A stretch of 64,000 bases of DNA from Haliclystus octoradiatus (lineage: Eukaryota > Cnidaria > Staurozoa > Stauromedusae > Haliclystidae), in assembly GCA_916610825.1 (NCBI GenBank), contig OU744449.1:19437344-19501343 (forward strand), given 5' to 3'. Of the stretch, positions 26,301 to 33,662 are shown piece by piece. Below the pieces are notes generated by a model. It did not search any database. It saw only the letters and a list, made by a program, of their open reading frames with translations, and had not been told where the DNA came from. Each line of letters begins with the position of its first letter. Position 1 is the stretch's first letter. The translations under genes were made by a program, and so were the position numbers.

Positions 26301-29300
26301 TCAACCTTGTGGGTGGTAGGGAAAAGTTGGGGGGCTGAATTTTTGTCAATTTGCCCCCCATTTGATAATTGGCGATATCTTGATGATCGTTGATGATAAT
26401 ACGATCAAACCTATTGACCATGAATGATCATCGCGTGATCATTCTTTTAAACTTATTTTCAACCTTGTGGGTGGTAGGGAAAAAGTTGGGGGGCTGACTA
26501 TTTGTTGAGTTGGCCCCCCCATTCGATAATTAGCGATATCTCGATGATCATTGATGATCATTAAAAATAAATTGCTGATCATCAATGATCATCCACTTAT
26601 CATCATTCTGAGTATGGTTTAGATCTAGATTTCACGGTTGGGGGGGTCAACGAGGTTCAGTCAACTGAATGTCAGTCGGGTGTGAAATACGAAGCGTGAC
26701 GAACATGAGAGTAAATTCAATGTTTCTATTGAGCCGCAAGAGAAAATCCTACGAAAGAAATACGTTTCGGGCCGTCAATTAAAGGAATATAAAGATACAG
26801 ACACGAAACATGGCCTATGTTGTGACAAATAATTATATGATACCCCACGAAAAGTTTGGTTTTGATACGTTTACCAGGAGAAGCGTGAATCTCGAATACT
26901 ACTAATACAGACAGACATACATCGACGTTTATAGTTTAGTTTAGTAGATACTTTACTTGATATTTTGAATATATTTCATTTTTGGGTTATATTGAATTTA
27001 TAAAGGGTAGCAAAATTAAATTTCTAAAATTGTATATTAAGTTTAAATGTCTGGTGATCCGGTGATGAGAAAATGTATAGCGGCCATTACTTTAATTAAT
27101 TGCAATTCTATATTTATATGAATTGTAGCCTATTGCTTCACAGTCTCAGTTTTTAGTAAAATCTATACCGACTATGAATCTATAAAGCTATTGTTGAACG
27201 GCTTGCATGTCATCAGCTCTGTTATATATGTCTTGCTCTTCAAGATCCGTAAAGAAATTGATCCACCGAGTGCTTCTCTGCCTTCTTTGGGACCACCAAG
27301 CCTCTATTCTTTGATTTGAACAGTGATTTGTAGATTGAACAGATTTGTGGGCTTTGTGATCCTTCCTCAGAAAACACTGTACTGTTGCAGTGCAGCAATA
27401 CCATTTTCTGTTCCCAAATATGTTATTAACTTCACTGGAGTCCCAACTAACCATTCGATTGCATCTTAAGGTTAGAACTGTGCTACAATGTGCGGTGAAT
27501 TGTTGGATCGTGTGACGTTAAGCTATAACACCTTCCTGCTCCAGCCATCAATACAACCATGGATGGGAATTTCGAAAGGTTTTAATTTGCCATAGCCATC
27601 ACAGTGCCAGGCATAAATCAAAATACGATTAAATCATCTGTCAAAATACGATTTCAGGTTGATTGGTTTGCAATTATAACAAAAAAGCATGCAAGTTCCT
27701 ATATGCGACCAAACAGATGATGGCTTTACCTGGTTGCTATTGAATATCTTGGAGTTGTTATAACATTCAGTCACAGTTTAATAAATACAGCATCGACTTA
27801 AAAAAATAGACAATCAGCGGCCATCTTTTTTATCCGAATTCCAAGTCTCAGAATAGAAATTTTCTTCACAGCATCTCGTTTTCAAACGGATGCGTGGTAG
27901 CATATACTTCCGTAATACAGACAACAATTCCGTAATGTGAGCTTTTAATGTGGCAGGCAAGTGAAGTTGTTGAATTGTAAGTTCCTAATGCGGCAGGCAA
28001 GTGAACTTGTTGTAGGCCTAGGCCTAATCAAAGTGCAGTTAATCCGGTAGCATTGTGAACTTTTTGTAATTCATGTTTTTGTTGTGGCAGGTAATTAAAG
28101 TTAATGCTGCGTGATTTTCTTTTGTGGAAGGCAATTAAAGTTAATGTGGCAGGCAAGTGAAGTTAGTGTGGCAGGAAAGTGATTTTTAATGTGGCAGGCA
28201 GTGATGTGAGAATTACTTTTGAAAAGTAATAAATTACATTACAAATTACTTTTCCTCAAAAGTAACTAATTAAATTACTAATTACTTCAGCCTAAAAAGT
28301 AATTGATTACAATTACTAATTACTTTCCCAAAAAAAGTAATTAATTACTAATTACTTCATGATTACTTCAACTTGTGAAACAAAAGATATTGCCTCCCTT
28401 TCGATAATGACATGTCTCGTTTTGACAATTATGGTGGCCATCTTGTTTTTTACGAAAGGGAACGATCGATTCAATAATATTAATTTAATACTGGTGACTG
28501 CAGCAGAAGATAAATTGACGTTGAAAACTTTTTAATAAGGTTGCCAAATAAATGGTTTCATTTGATTTATTAAAATGGTTTATTCTTGTCGGATCAATCT
28601 ATTCATATAGCCATAAATTTTACATCATCTTTTCAATATTCGAAACTCACTCAAATAAAAGGTGAAAAACTATTTTGAATCTATTGATCAACAGAACAAT
28701 GTCAGATCAGAGAAGAATAGGTTATGGGATAGGGTTTATTGGTCATATATCACACAATTCACCTGGTTTGAATAGCTCTCGTGAAAGCTGCAAATAATGT
28801 GAGATTGCATCGCAGAATGAACAATAAAAAGCGGAACTTAGTGACAGCAACGCCTTTGAAAATTATCACAAGACAACAAAGCAAATATTTTGTAATCATA
28901 AAAGTAATTTGAAAAGTAACGTCAATTACTTTCTCTCAAATAATACTCGTTACTTCAAAAAGTAATCAATTAGATTACTTATTACTTTTCTCAAAAAAGT
29001 AACTAATTACTCCTAAAATTACTCCAAAAGTAACGAGTAACGAGTAACGCGTTACTTTAGTAACGAGTATTTACAACACTGGTGGCAGGCAAGTGAAGTT
29101 GTTGTAAGTGGCAGTTGTGGGCCACCGTACTTTACGGTTCACCAACGGCTGCGAATGACGGCTTGTGCGCAAGAAGTATTTGCAGATTATTTTCTGCATC
29201 CCTGAAAATAAACATTTCCTTACCTTCATCATTTTTTCACTGCATTCTTGGTATTCTTGTCTAAGAATTCTTATTTCAGAGGTCATTTCTGAAACATTCT

Positions 29301-29763
29301 GTTCATTTGTTTTTCTTTCTTCGTGTAACGTTTCAACTGCAGTTTTTTCTTTATCATACATATATTTTAATTGATTTTTAAGATCAGATATTTGATCTTC
29401 TTTCTTTAATAAGCTCTGTACTTTGCTATCTGAATCAGTGTCTAATTTGAATTGAGCTCTTGATTTCTCATTTTCAAGTAACATGACCTTGTTCTCTAAA
29501 TTAGAGATTTTGCATTTAGCTGATAGGATTTCTGAATCTTGAAAAGAACGTTTTCTTTTCCCAGTTTCTACCGGTGATGATTCAAATTGTAATCGACTAG
29601 CCACATTTTCTCGGTCAATAGCTGAAGTAGAAGTTGAGTCTCCTCGTATTCTACGGCGTGGCCTTGCAAGAAATTTATCTAAATCACCCATAATGCGCAC
29701 CAAGGCAGTATCCTCTTCAGGTGATTTAATTACATCCATATCAAGAGAATGTAACAAATCCAA
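11331..29763 (-). CDS. MAD1L1: MAD1-like spindle-checkpoint coiled-coil protein, 5' four exons
   Basis: Exons on the minus strand: 29763-29224 (540 nt), 18542-18490 (53), 14979-14908 (72), 11412-11331 (82). Phases run 0, 2, 2, 0 and join without a break into 249 codons; later exons are not found. The N-terminus has EDTALVRIMG and LDKFLARP then Ser/Thr-rich sequence, resembling the start of MAD1. From about residue 66 the protein is charged, heptad-like coiled coil (KCKISNLENKVMLLENEK; later EENLSLTEKVMRLE). MAD1 binds MAD2 at kinetochores and the nuclear pore and relays the spindle checkpoint. The donors are good, except that exon 4 uses GC (aag|gcaagt). Intron 1 (10.7 kb) is mostly transposon. 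The exon chain is strong; the MAD1 name is inferred, and another coiled-coil protein is possible. Confidence 0.6.
11439..11601. repeat. (TGTA)n microsatellite, about 163 bp
   Basis: About 40 near-perfect TGTA units. It lies 27 bases upstream (minus-strand sense) of the acceptor of MAD1-like exon 4, in the branch-point region. All ORFs across it are artefacts. Confidence 0.98.
11602..13677. other. Intron 3 of MAD1-like gene, no gene seen
   Basis: Unique-looking AT-rich sequence. Short open frames at 12357, 13133 and elsewhere lack codon bias, splice sites or recognisable domains. Confidence 0.5.
13678..14560. mobile_element. hAT-type MITE, copy 1 (883 bp)
   Basis: Begins CAGTGATGTGAGAATTACTT and ends with GTTACTTTAGTAACG...ACAACACTG, the CAGTG/CACTG ends and TACTT-rich subterminal words of hAT elements. 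It has the same length as the copy at 28199-29081 and is nearly identical. Flanks gaaatttg and gcaaatttg are an imperfect 8-bp target duplication. It contains no transposase. Confidence 0.9.
15560..15750. repeat. Degenerate tandem repeat in intron
   Basis: Words like attatgtgctata, ctgcacatt and tgcta recur at roughly 40-50 base spacing, about four diverged units. No coding. Confidence 0.45.
15791..15972. repeat. Dispersed hairpin repeat, copy 1
   Basis: Shares ccctccct, aggtaaatatattaggta, gtgcttgg...ggtgacaggt and a closing ccaagcacc with 20711-20891. The gtgcttgg/ccaagcac pair can form a hairpin. Confidence 0.65.
16060..16240. mobile_element. Small palindromic MITE
   Basis: Ends acaaggtgttatgtactta and taagtactaaacactttgt are inverted, and inner aaaacgctttgta / tacaaagcgtttt also pair. 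About 160 bp, no coding. Confidence 0.6.
16241..18489. other. Intron 2 of MAD1-like gene, no gene seen
   Basis: AT-rich sequence without supported exons. A short piece near 17710-17735 (gcgagcataggggagct) resembles 37330-37350 and is probably repeat-derived. Confidence 0.4.
18780..18972. repeat. Dispersed repeat with inverted ends, copy 2
   Basis: Starts agaggtgtacagagtc and ends ctcctgtacacatctg, an inverted pair, with repeated gactccgagtccg words between. Related to 2468-2575. Looks like a short non-autonomous element in intron 1 of the MAD1-like gene. Confidence 0.65.
18973..20710. other. Intron 1 sequence, no gene seen
   Basis: AT-rich, with short runs such as cacacacaca near 19130. No supported exon, RNA gene or complete element. 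Confidence 0.4.
20711..20891. repeat. Dispersed hairpin repeat, copy 2
   Basis: Counterpart of 15791-15972 in the same orientation, with the same gtgcttgg...ccaagcac hairpin. Confidence 0.65.
20970..21729. repeat. Left inverted arm of the 8.2-kb transposon
   Basis: Arm matched to the reverse complement of 27637-29129. It is interrupted by the 248-bp MITE at 21041-21288, absent from the right arm. Subterminal ttcacttgcctg words recur about every 60-70 bases, as in transposase-binding regions. Confidence 0.85.
21041..21288. mobile_element. 'GTTCATGAAC'-rich palindromic MITE (248 bp)
   Basis: Ends CCCTGCGAAAAA and TTTTTCGCAGGG are perfect inverted repeats. The interior holds more than ten overlapping copies of gttcatgaac, itself a palindrome. 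Comparison with the intact right arm shows it split a cattaac site, leaving taa/gtaac, so a TAA or TTAA-like target. No coding. Confidence 0.85.
22393..22720 (-). pseudogene. Unknown transposon- or host-encoded exon
   Basis: On the minus strand an acceptor (ctattctgcag) at about 22713 is followed in phase 0 by PSCSSSGTAKRTLEELAIDN and an acidic Ser/Thr-rich tail, open to 22393. It lies within the 8.2-kb transposon, downstream of the HECT-like remnant, so it is probably part of that element. Phase 0 would also fit as an alternative second exon of the MAD1-like gene, but the sequence is not coiled coil. No domain is recognised. Confidence 0.35.
23246..23700 (-). pseudogene. HECT ubiquitin-ligase-like protein remnant of the transposon
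   Basis: Minus-strand frames give WQRAARDQNLNNRLAVKYVG, then IDQGAMGKEF, which matches the start of HECT domains (small/basic, L-V-K-F-G, then GG/GA-x-x-EF). After an AT-rich gap comes EVVAVFLTNGCPPAQFMDDV ending at stop 23246-23248, like the later HECT block with PP before the catalytic region. Frame changes near 23560 and a stop interrupt it, and the catalytic Cys region is not clear. HECT-like proteins are known from transposon-derived gene families in fish and invertebrates (established); that this one belongs to the surrounding element is inference. Confidence 0.5.
24737..25526. repeat. 410-bp tandem duplication
   Basis: Two nearly identical copies starting at gatggcct (24737 and 25147). 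The low divergence implies a recent duplication. The outer 24655-24690 segment is an inverted copy of each unit's end (tgtgaactaatttgcataaa). Confidence 0.9.
25954..26590. repeat. Four tandem units of about 160 bp
   Basis: The word gtgatcattcttttaa starts at 25956, 26115, 26277 and 26435 (spacing 159, 162, 158). Each unit contains gttgggg...ggcccccc and gatgatcattgatgat words, able to form hairpins. Confidence 0.9.
27188..27609 (-). pseudogene. Integrase-like transposase remnant of the 8.2-kb transposon
   Basis: Minus-strand translation gives WHCDGYGKLKPF with the first catalytic Asp, then IHGCIDGWSRKV, later LGTENG where a DxGTEN is usual (second Asp lost), and after a frame shift NQRIEAWW with the catalytic Glu and WINFFTDL. 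This is an rve/DDE-fold integrase type widespread as uncharacterised integrase-core proteins in animals. Two in-frame stops near 27450-27500, a later TGA and a frame shift show it is dead. It begins only 28 bases inside the right arm, as expected for the element's own gene. Confidence 0.75.
27637..29129. repeat. Right inverted arm of the 8.2-kb transposon
   Basis: Reverse complement of the left arm, interrupted by the 883-bp hAT MITE at 28199-29081. It ends in ccaccgta at 29129. Confidence 0.85.
28199..29081. mobile_element. hAT-type MITE, copy 2 (883 bp), perfect 8-bp TSD
   Basis: Same CAGTG...CACTG element as 13678-14560. It is flanked by gtggcagg at 28191-28198 and again at 29082-29089, the 8-bp duplication characteristic of hAT insertion. 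It lies inside the right arm of the 8.2-kb transposon. Confidence 0.95.
29224..29763 (-). CDS. MAD1L1: MAD1-like gene, exon 1 (start codon to first donor)
   Basis: This is the longest exon and the best single piece of coding evidence for the gene. It opens at ATG (29763-29761), runs 180 codons and ends at atgaag|gtaagg. Reading on past the donor, as the open frame does to 29071, would enter transposon inverted-repeat DNA that begins at 29129. A GKRKRSF basic cluster at about residues 68-74 could be a nuclear-localisation signal. Confidence 0.7.
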
Positions 29764-29836
29764 GCCAAAACAATTAGTAGCCTAATGTCAAGCCATGCAA
29801 TTCAATTCAAGGCTTCAAGTGCGAGTTGGAGTAAAC

Positions 29837-29844
29837 TTTGGCGC
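29837..29844. promoter_or_regulatory. E2F-type site upstream of MAD1-like gene
   Basis: tttggcgc (continuing gcc) matches TTTSSCGC. It lies 74 bases upstream of the minus-strand start codon, a common arrangement for cell-cycle genes. Motif seen; function inferred. Confidence 0.45.
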
Positions 29845-29937
29845 CATCATTTCTGGTAGCCATTTAAGTACAGCGTGATTAAACATTGTCCGGCTGCCGG
29901 AAAGTTGTTCTCAAAAGATAATGTTCCGTGCGTCCAT

Positions 29938-29947
29938 TGCGCATGCG
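29938..29947. promoter_or_regulatory. NRF1-type palindrome
   Basis: tgcgcatgcg matches the NRF1 consensus core, about 175 bases upstream of the MAD1-like start. NRF1 sites often mark CpG-type or bidirectional promoters; no gene was recognised to the right. Confidence 0.4.
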
Positions 29948-30554
29948 TATATAGATAGTAAACATGTACGTGTCAATCGATCCAAATTAAATCTTGAAAA
30001 AATTAAATAGTTTGTAAAAGAATTCATAGCATCGTAGATTGGATCGACTGTTTTTGAATAAATATAAGACAGAAACGATATTCAACATATCTGTGCATTC
30101 ATAATTTTATTCTGTGTTTGATTTATCGAAGTTTTTCAGCGACGTGGTCCAGCGTTTTTAATATTTGAGTGTCGTGACATTTATTTGGCGTTCTTAAGGT
30201 TTCAGAGAATATTTATGTAGGCTAATAACATTTTTACTTGCAGATTGAAATAATTTGGGATAATAACTTATTAGTTATTTTCTTCTCCTTTAACTGGTGC
30301 TATATGCCTACTAATTCTGATTTGACGTATACCGAAAATCAAAACTCTGAAACTCAAAATCGAAGCCGAGTTTGTTCGCTTTTTCTATAAGTTTAGGAGA
30401 ACGTTTGGTGTGGTATTTAGCGTGGCGAATCTCTTATATATAATGCTTTCATCGTCTGGCACTTTCATTTTAAATTCTTTCATATATTCTACGATTAAAT
30501 TGATAAACAGAATTGTTACTAACGTGGTCGAGGAACATGACCATCCGTGTCCAC
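29948..30554. other. Upstream region before the gap; no gene recognised
   Basis: Open stretches on both strands run into the assembly gap at 30555 and cannot be judged. No domain recognised. Confidence 0.4.
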
Positions 30555-31054
30555 NNNNNNNNNNNNNNNNNNNNNNNNNNNNNNNNNNNNNNNNNNNNNN
30601 NNNNNNNNNNNNNNNNNNNNNNNNNNNNNNNNNNNNNNNNNNNNNNNNNNNNNNNNNNNNNNNNNNNNNNNNNNNNNNNNNNNNNNNNNNNNNNNNNNNN
30701 NNNNNNNNNNNNNNNNNNNNNNNNNNNNNNNNNNNNNNNNNNNNNNNNNNNNNNNNNNNNNNNNNNNNNNNNNNNNNNNNNNNNNNNNNNNNNNNNNNNN
30801 NNNNNNNNNNNNNNNNNNNNNNNNNNNNNNNNNNNNNNNNNNNNNNNNNNNNNNNNNNNNNNNNNNNNNNNNNNNNNNNNNNNNNNNNNNNNNNNNNNNN
30901 NNNNNNNNNNNNNNNNNNNNNNNNNNNNNNNNNNNNNNNNNNNNNNNNNNNNNNNNNNNNNNNNNNNNNNNNNNNNNNNNNNNNNNNNNNNNNNNNNNNN
31001 NNNNNNNNNNNNNNNNNNNNNNNNNNNNNNNNNNNNNNNNNNNNNNNNNNNNNN
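30555..31054. other. Assembly gap of exactly 500 N
   Basis: Unknown bases. The round number suggests a placeholder, so true length is unknown. It abuts a tandem array, a common cause of gaps. Translations across it are meaningless. Confidence 1.
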
Positions 31055-31137
31055 ACTGTATTTATAGTGTTTAGATAAATGCTAGAAGCTGCTAGATCAT
31101 GCACGGTCATTGTGAGTCATGCGGGGAGTCATGTAGG

Positions 31138-31180
31138 TTCTCCTATGTTCTAGAATGTTCTAGATGGTTCAGGAAGGTTC
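31138..31180. promoter_or_regulatory. Heat-shock-element-like array
   Basis: From 31148 the triplets TTC, GAA, TTC, GAT, TTC, GAA, TTC follow each other every 5 bases, the alternating nTTCn/nGAAn layout bound by HSF trimers; six of seven are perfect. Another TTC at 31138 is in the same phase. It overlaps the ATG at 31164 of the tandem-repeat frame. Motif is seen; binding is inferred. Confidence 0.5.
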
Positions 31181-33662
31181 CTACACAAATGACAGTGTAA
31201 ATGCAAATGCAGATGATCACAATGTTATAGATGTTGAAGAATCTGGTGTCCTTGCAAATGACAATGCAAATGCAAATGCAGATGATCACAATGTTATTGA
31301 TGTTGAAGAATCTTGTGTCCTTGCAAATGATAATGTAAATGCAAATGCAGATGATCACAATGTTATTGATGTTGAAGAATCTTTTGTCCTTGCAAATGAT
31401 AATGTAAATGCAAATGCAGATGATCACAATGTTATTGATGTTGAAGAATCTGGTGTCCTTGCTAATGACAGTGTAAATGCAAATGCAGATGACCACAATG
31501 TTACTGATGTTGAAGAATCTGGTGTCCTTGCAAATGATAATGTAAATGCAGATGCAGATGATCACAATGTTATTGATGTTGAAGAATCTGGTGTCCTTTC
31601 AAATGACAGTGTAAATGCAAATGCAGATGACCACAATGTTACTGATGTCGAAGAATCTGGTGTCCTTGCAAATGACAGTGTAAATGCAAATGCAGATGAT
31701 CACAATGTTATAGATGTTGAAGAATCTGGTATCCTTGCAAATGGCAGTGTAAATGCAAATGCAGATGACCACAATGTTACTGATGTTGAAGAATCTGATG
31801 TCCTTGCAAATGACAATGAAGATGCAAATGCAAATGATCACAATGTTATTGATGTTGATGAATCTGGTGTCCTTGCAAATGACAATGCAAATGCAGATGA
31901 TCACAATGTTGTTGATGTTGAAGAATCTGGTGTCCTTGCAAATGACAGTGTAAATGCAAATGCAGATGACCACAATGTTACTAATGTTGAAGAATCTGGT
32001 GTCCTTGCAAATGACAGTGTAAATGCAAATGCAGATGACCACAATGTTACTGATGTCGAAGAATCTGGTGTCCTTGCAAATGACAGTGTAAATGCAAATG
32101 CAGATGATCACAATGTTATTGATGTTGAAGAATCTGGTGTCCTTGCAAATGACAGTGTAAATGCAAATGCAGATGACCACAATGTTACTGATGTCGAAGA
32201 ATCTGGTGTCCTTGCAAATGACAGTGTAAATGCAAATGCAGATGATCACAATGTTATAGATGTTGAAGAATCTGGTGTCCTTGCAAATGGCAGTGTAAAT
32301 GCAAATGCAGATGACCACAATGTTACTGATGTTGAAGAATCTGATGTCCTTGCAAATGACAATGAAGATGCAAATGCAAATGATCACAATGTTATTGATG
32401 TTGATGAATCTGGTGTCCTTGCAAATGACAATGCAAATGCAGATGATCACAATGTTGTTGATGTTGAAGAATCTGGTGTCCTTGCAAATGACAGTGTAAA
32501 TGCAAATGCAGATGACCACAATGTTACTAATGTTGAAGAATCTGGTGTCCTTGCAAATGACAGTGTAAATGCAAATGCAGATGATCACAATGTTATAGAT
32601 GTTGAAGAATCTGGTGTCCTTGCAAATGACAATGTAAATGCAAATGCAGATGATCACAATATTACTAACGTTGAAGAATCTGGTGTCCTTGCAAATGACA
32701 ATGAAGATGCAAATGCAGATGATCACAATGTTATTGATGTTGATGAATCTGGTGTCCTTGCAAATGACAATGCAAATGCAGATGATCACAATGTTATTGA
32801 TGTTGAAGAATCTGGTGTCCTTGCAAATGACAACGTAAATGCAAATGCAGATGATGACAATAATATTGATGTTGAAGAATCTGGTGTCCTTGCAAATGAC
32901 AATGCAAATGCAAATGCAGATGATCACAATGTTGTTGATGTTGAAGAATCTGGTGTCCTTGCAAATGACAGTGTAAATGCAAATGCAGATGATCACAATG
33001 TTACTGATGTTGAAGAATCTGGTGTCCTTCCAAATGACAGTGTAAATGCAAATGTAGATGATCACAATGTTGTTGGTGTTGAAGAATCTGGTGTCCTTGC
33101 AAATGACAATGTAAATGCAAATGCAGATGATCACAATATTACTAACGTTGAAGAATCTGGTGTCCTTCCAAATGACAGTGTAAATGCAAATGTAGATGAT
33201 CACAATGTTGTTGGTGTTGAAGAATCTGGTGTCCTTGCAAATGACAGTGTAAATGCAAATGCAGATGACCACAATGTTACTGATGTTGAAGAATCTGATG
33301 TCCTTGCAAATGATAATGTAAATGCAAATGCAGATGATCACAATGTTGTTGATGTTGAAGAATCTGGTGTCCTTGCAAATGACAGTGTAAATGCAAATGC
33401 AGATGACCACAATGTTACTGATGTTGAAGAATCTGGTGTCCTTGCAAATGATAATGTAAATGCAAATGCAGATGATCACAATGTTATAGATGTTGAAGAA
33501 TCTGGTGTCCTTCCAAATGACAGTGTAAATGCAAATGTAGATGATCACAATGTTGTTGGTGTTGAAGAATCTGGTGTCCTTGCAAATGACAGTGTAAATG
33601 CAAATGCAGATGATCACGATGTTATTAATGTTGAAGAATCTGGAGTACAGTGGCCAACATGA
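31164..33662 (+). CDS. Repetitive acidic protein, 36 units of 23 residues (hypothetical)
   Basis: An uninterrupted frame of 832 codons is almost entirely a tandem repeat of 23 residues (consensus NDSVNANADDHNVIDVEESG then VLA). There are 36 units, 33 of 69 bp and 3 of 63 bp, all multiples of three. Asp/Glu/Asn-rich, strongly acidic, no Cys in the consensus, no signal peptide, only one Met. Units 9 onward and 17 onward form a 546-bp higher-order duplication. The last unit decays into VQWPT and stop. The antisense strand is also largely open, and the start codon sits inside a heat-shock-like motif, so coding is not proven: it may be a minisatellite or a non-coding stress transcript. Upstream exons could be in the gap. 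Confidence 0.45.
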   Translation: MVQEGSYTNDSVNANADDHNVIDVEESGVLANDNANANADDHNVIDVEESCVLANDNVNANADDHNVIDVEESFVLANDNVNANADDHNVIDVEESGVLANDSVNANADDHNVTDVEESGVLANDNVNADADDHNVIDVEESGVLSNDSVNANADDHNVTDVEESGVLANDSVNANADDHNVIDVEESGILANGSVNANADDHNVTDVEESDVLANDNEDANANDHNVIDVDESGVLANDNANADDHNVVDVEESGVLANDSVNANADDHNVTNVEESGVLANDSVNANADDHNVTDVEESGVLANDSVNANADDHNVIDVEESGVLANDSVNANADDHNVTDVEESGVLANDSVNANADDHNVIDVEESGVLANGSVNANADDHNVTDVEESDVLANDNEDANANDHNVIDVDESGVLANDNANADDHNVVDVEESGVLANDSVNANADDHNVTNVEESGVLANDSVNANADDHNVIDVEESGVLANDNVNANADDHNITNVEESGVLANDNEDANADDHNVIDVDESGVLANDNANADDHNVIDVEESGVLANDNVNANADDDNNIDVEESGVLANDNANANADDHNVVDVEESGVLANDSVNANADDHNVTDVEESGVLPNDSVNANVDDHNVVGVEESGVLANDNVNANADDHNITNVEESGVLPNDSVNANVDDHNVVGVEESGVLANDSVNANADDHNVTDVEESDVLANDNVNANADDHNVVDVEESGVLANDSVNANADDHNVTDVEESGVLANDNVNANADDHNVIDVEESGVLPNDSVNANVDDHNVVGVEESGVLANDSVNANADDHDVINVEESGVQWPT
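31182..33660. repeat. 69-bp minisatellite array, 36 units, with 546-bp higher-order repeat
   Basis: Unit spacing is 69 bp (for example 31231 to 31300). Three units lack 6 bp. Two large blocks, from about 31740 and 32286, are near-identical and 546 bp apart, showing a recent segmental duplication or unequal exchange within the array. Confidence 0.97.

Larger units (their letters stand above)
24482..26651. mobile_element. Foldback element nested in the 8.2-kb transposon
   Basis: Ends tcaagttggccccccaaccg and cggttgggggggtcaac are inverted. The match continues inward over about 170 bases through clusters of gatgatcattgatgatca. The interior holds a 410-bp tandem duplication (24737-25526), a CTTGCG-rich palindromic stretch (25540-25760) and four 160-bp tandem units (25954-26590). 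It separates the integrase-like and HECT-like remnants of its host element. Confidence 0.75.
20970..29129 (-). mobile_element. 8.2-kb DNA transposon with long inverted arms, nested insertions
   Basis: The left arm 20970-21729 and right arm 27637-29129 are reverse complements. They share the same tip (TACGGTGGCCCACAACTGCC and its complement), the same repeated cacttgcctgccacatta words and the same inner tract up to gtattttgacag. After removing one insertion in each arm the match covers several hundred bases. Between the arms, minus-strand remnants of an integrase-like gene (27188-27609) and a HECT-like gene (23246-23700) survive. A TA at both tips could be the target duplication. It sits in intron 1 of the MAD1-like gene, its right tip 95 bases from exon 1. 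The boundaries are clear; the superfamily is not. Confidence 0.8.

Noticed and set aside
25954..26590. CRISPR-like regular repeats
   Set aside because: Eukaryotic window; the 160-bp units are contiguous tandem repeats without unique spacers.
30385..31110. Long frames through the N run on both strands
   Set aside because: They consist of unknown bases; no evidence of coding.
31164..33662. Similarity of GVLAND in the repeat to bacterial cadherin-like/tandem-95 domains
   Set aside because: Only a six-residue match; those domains are about 90 residues long, this unit is 23.
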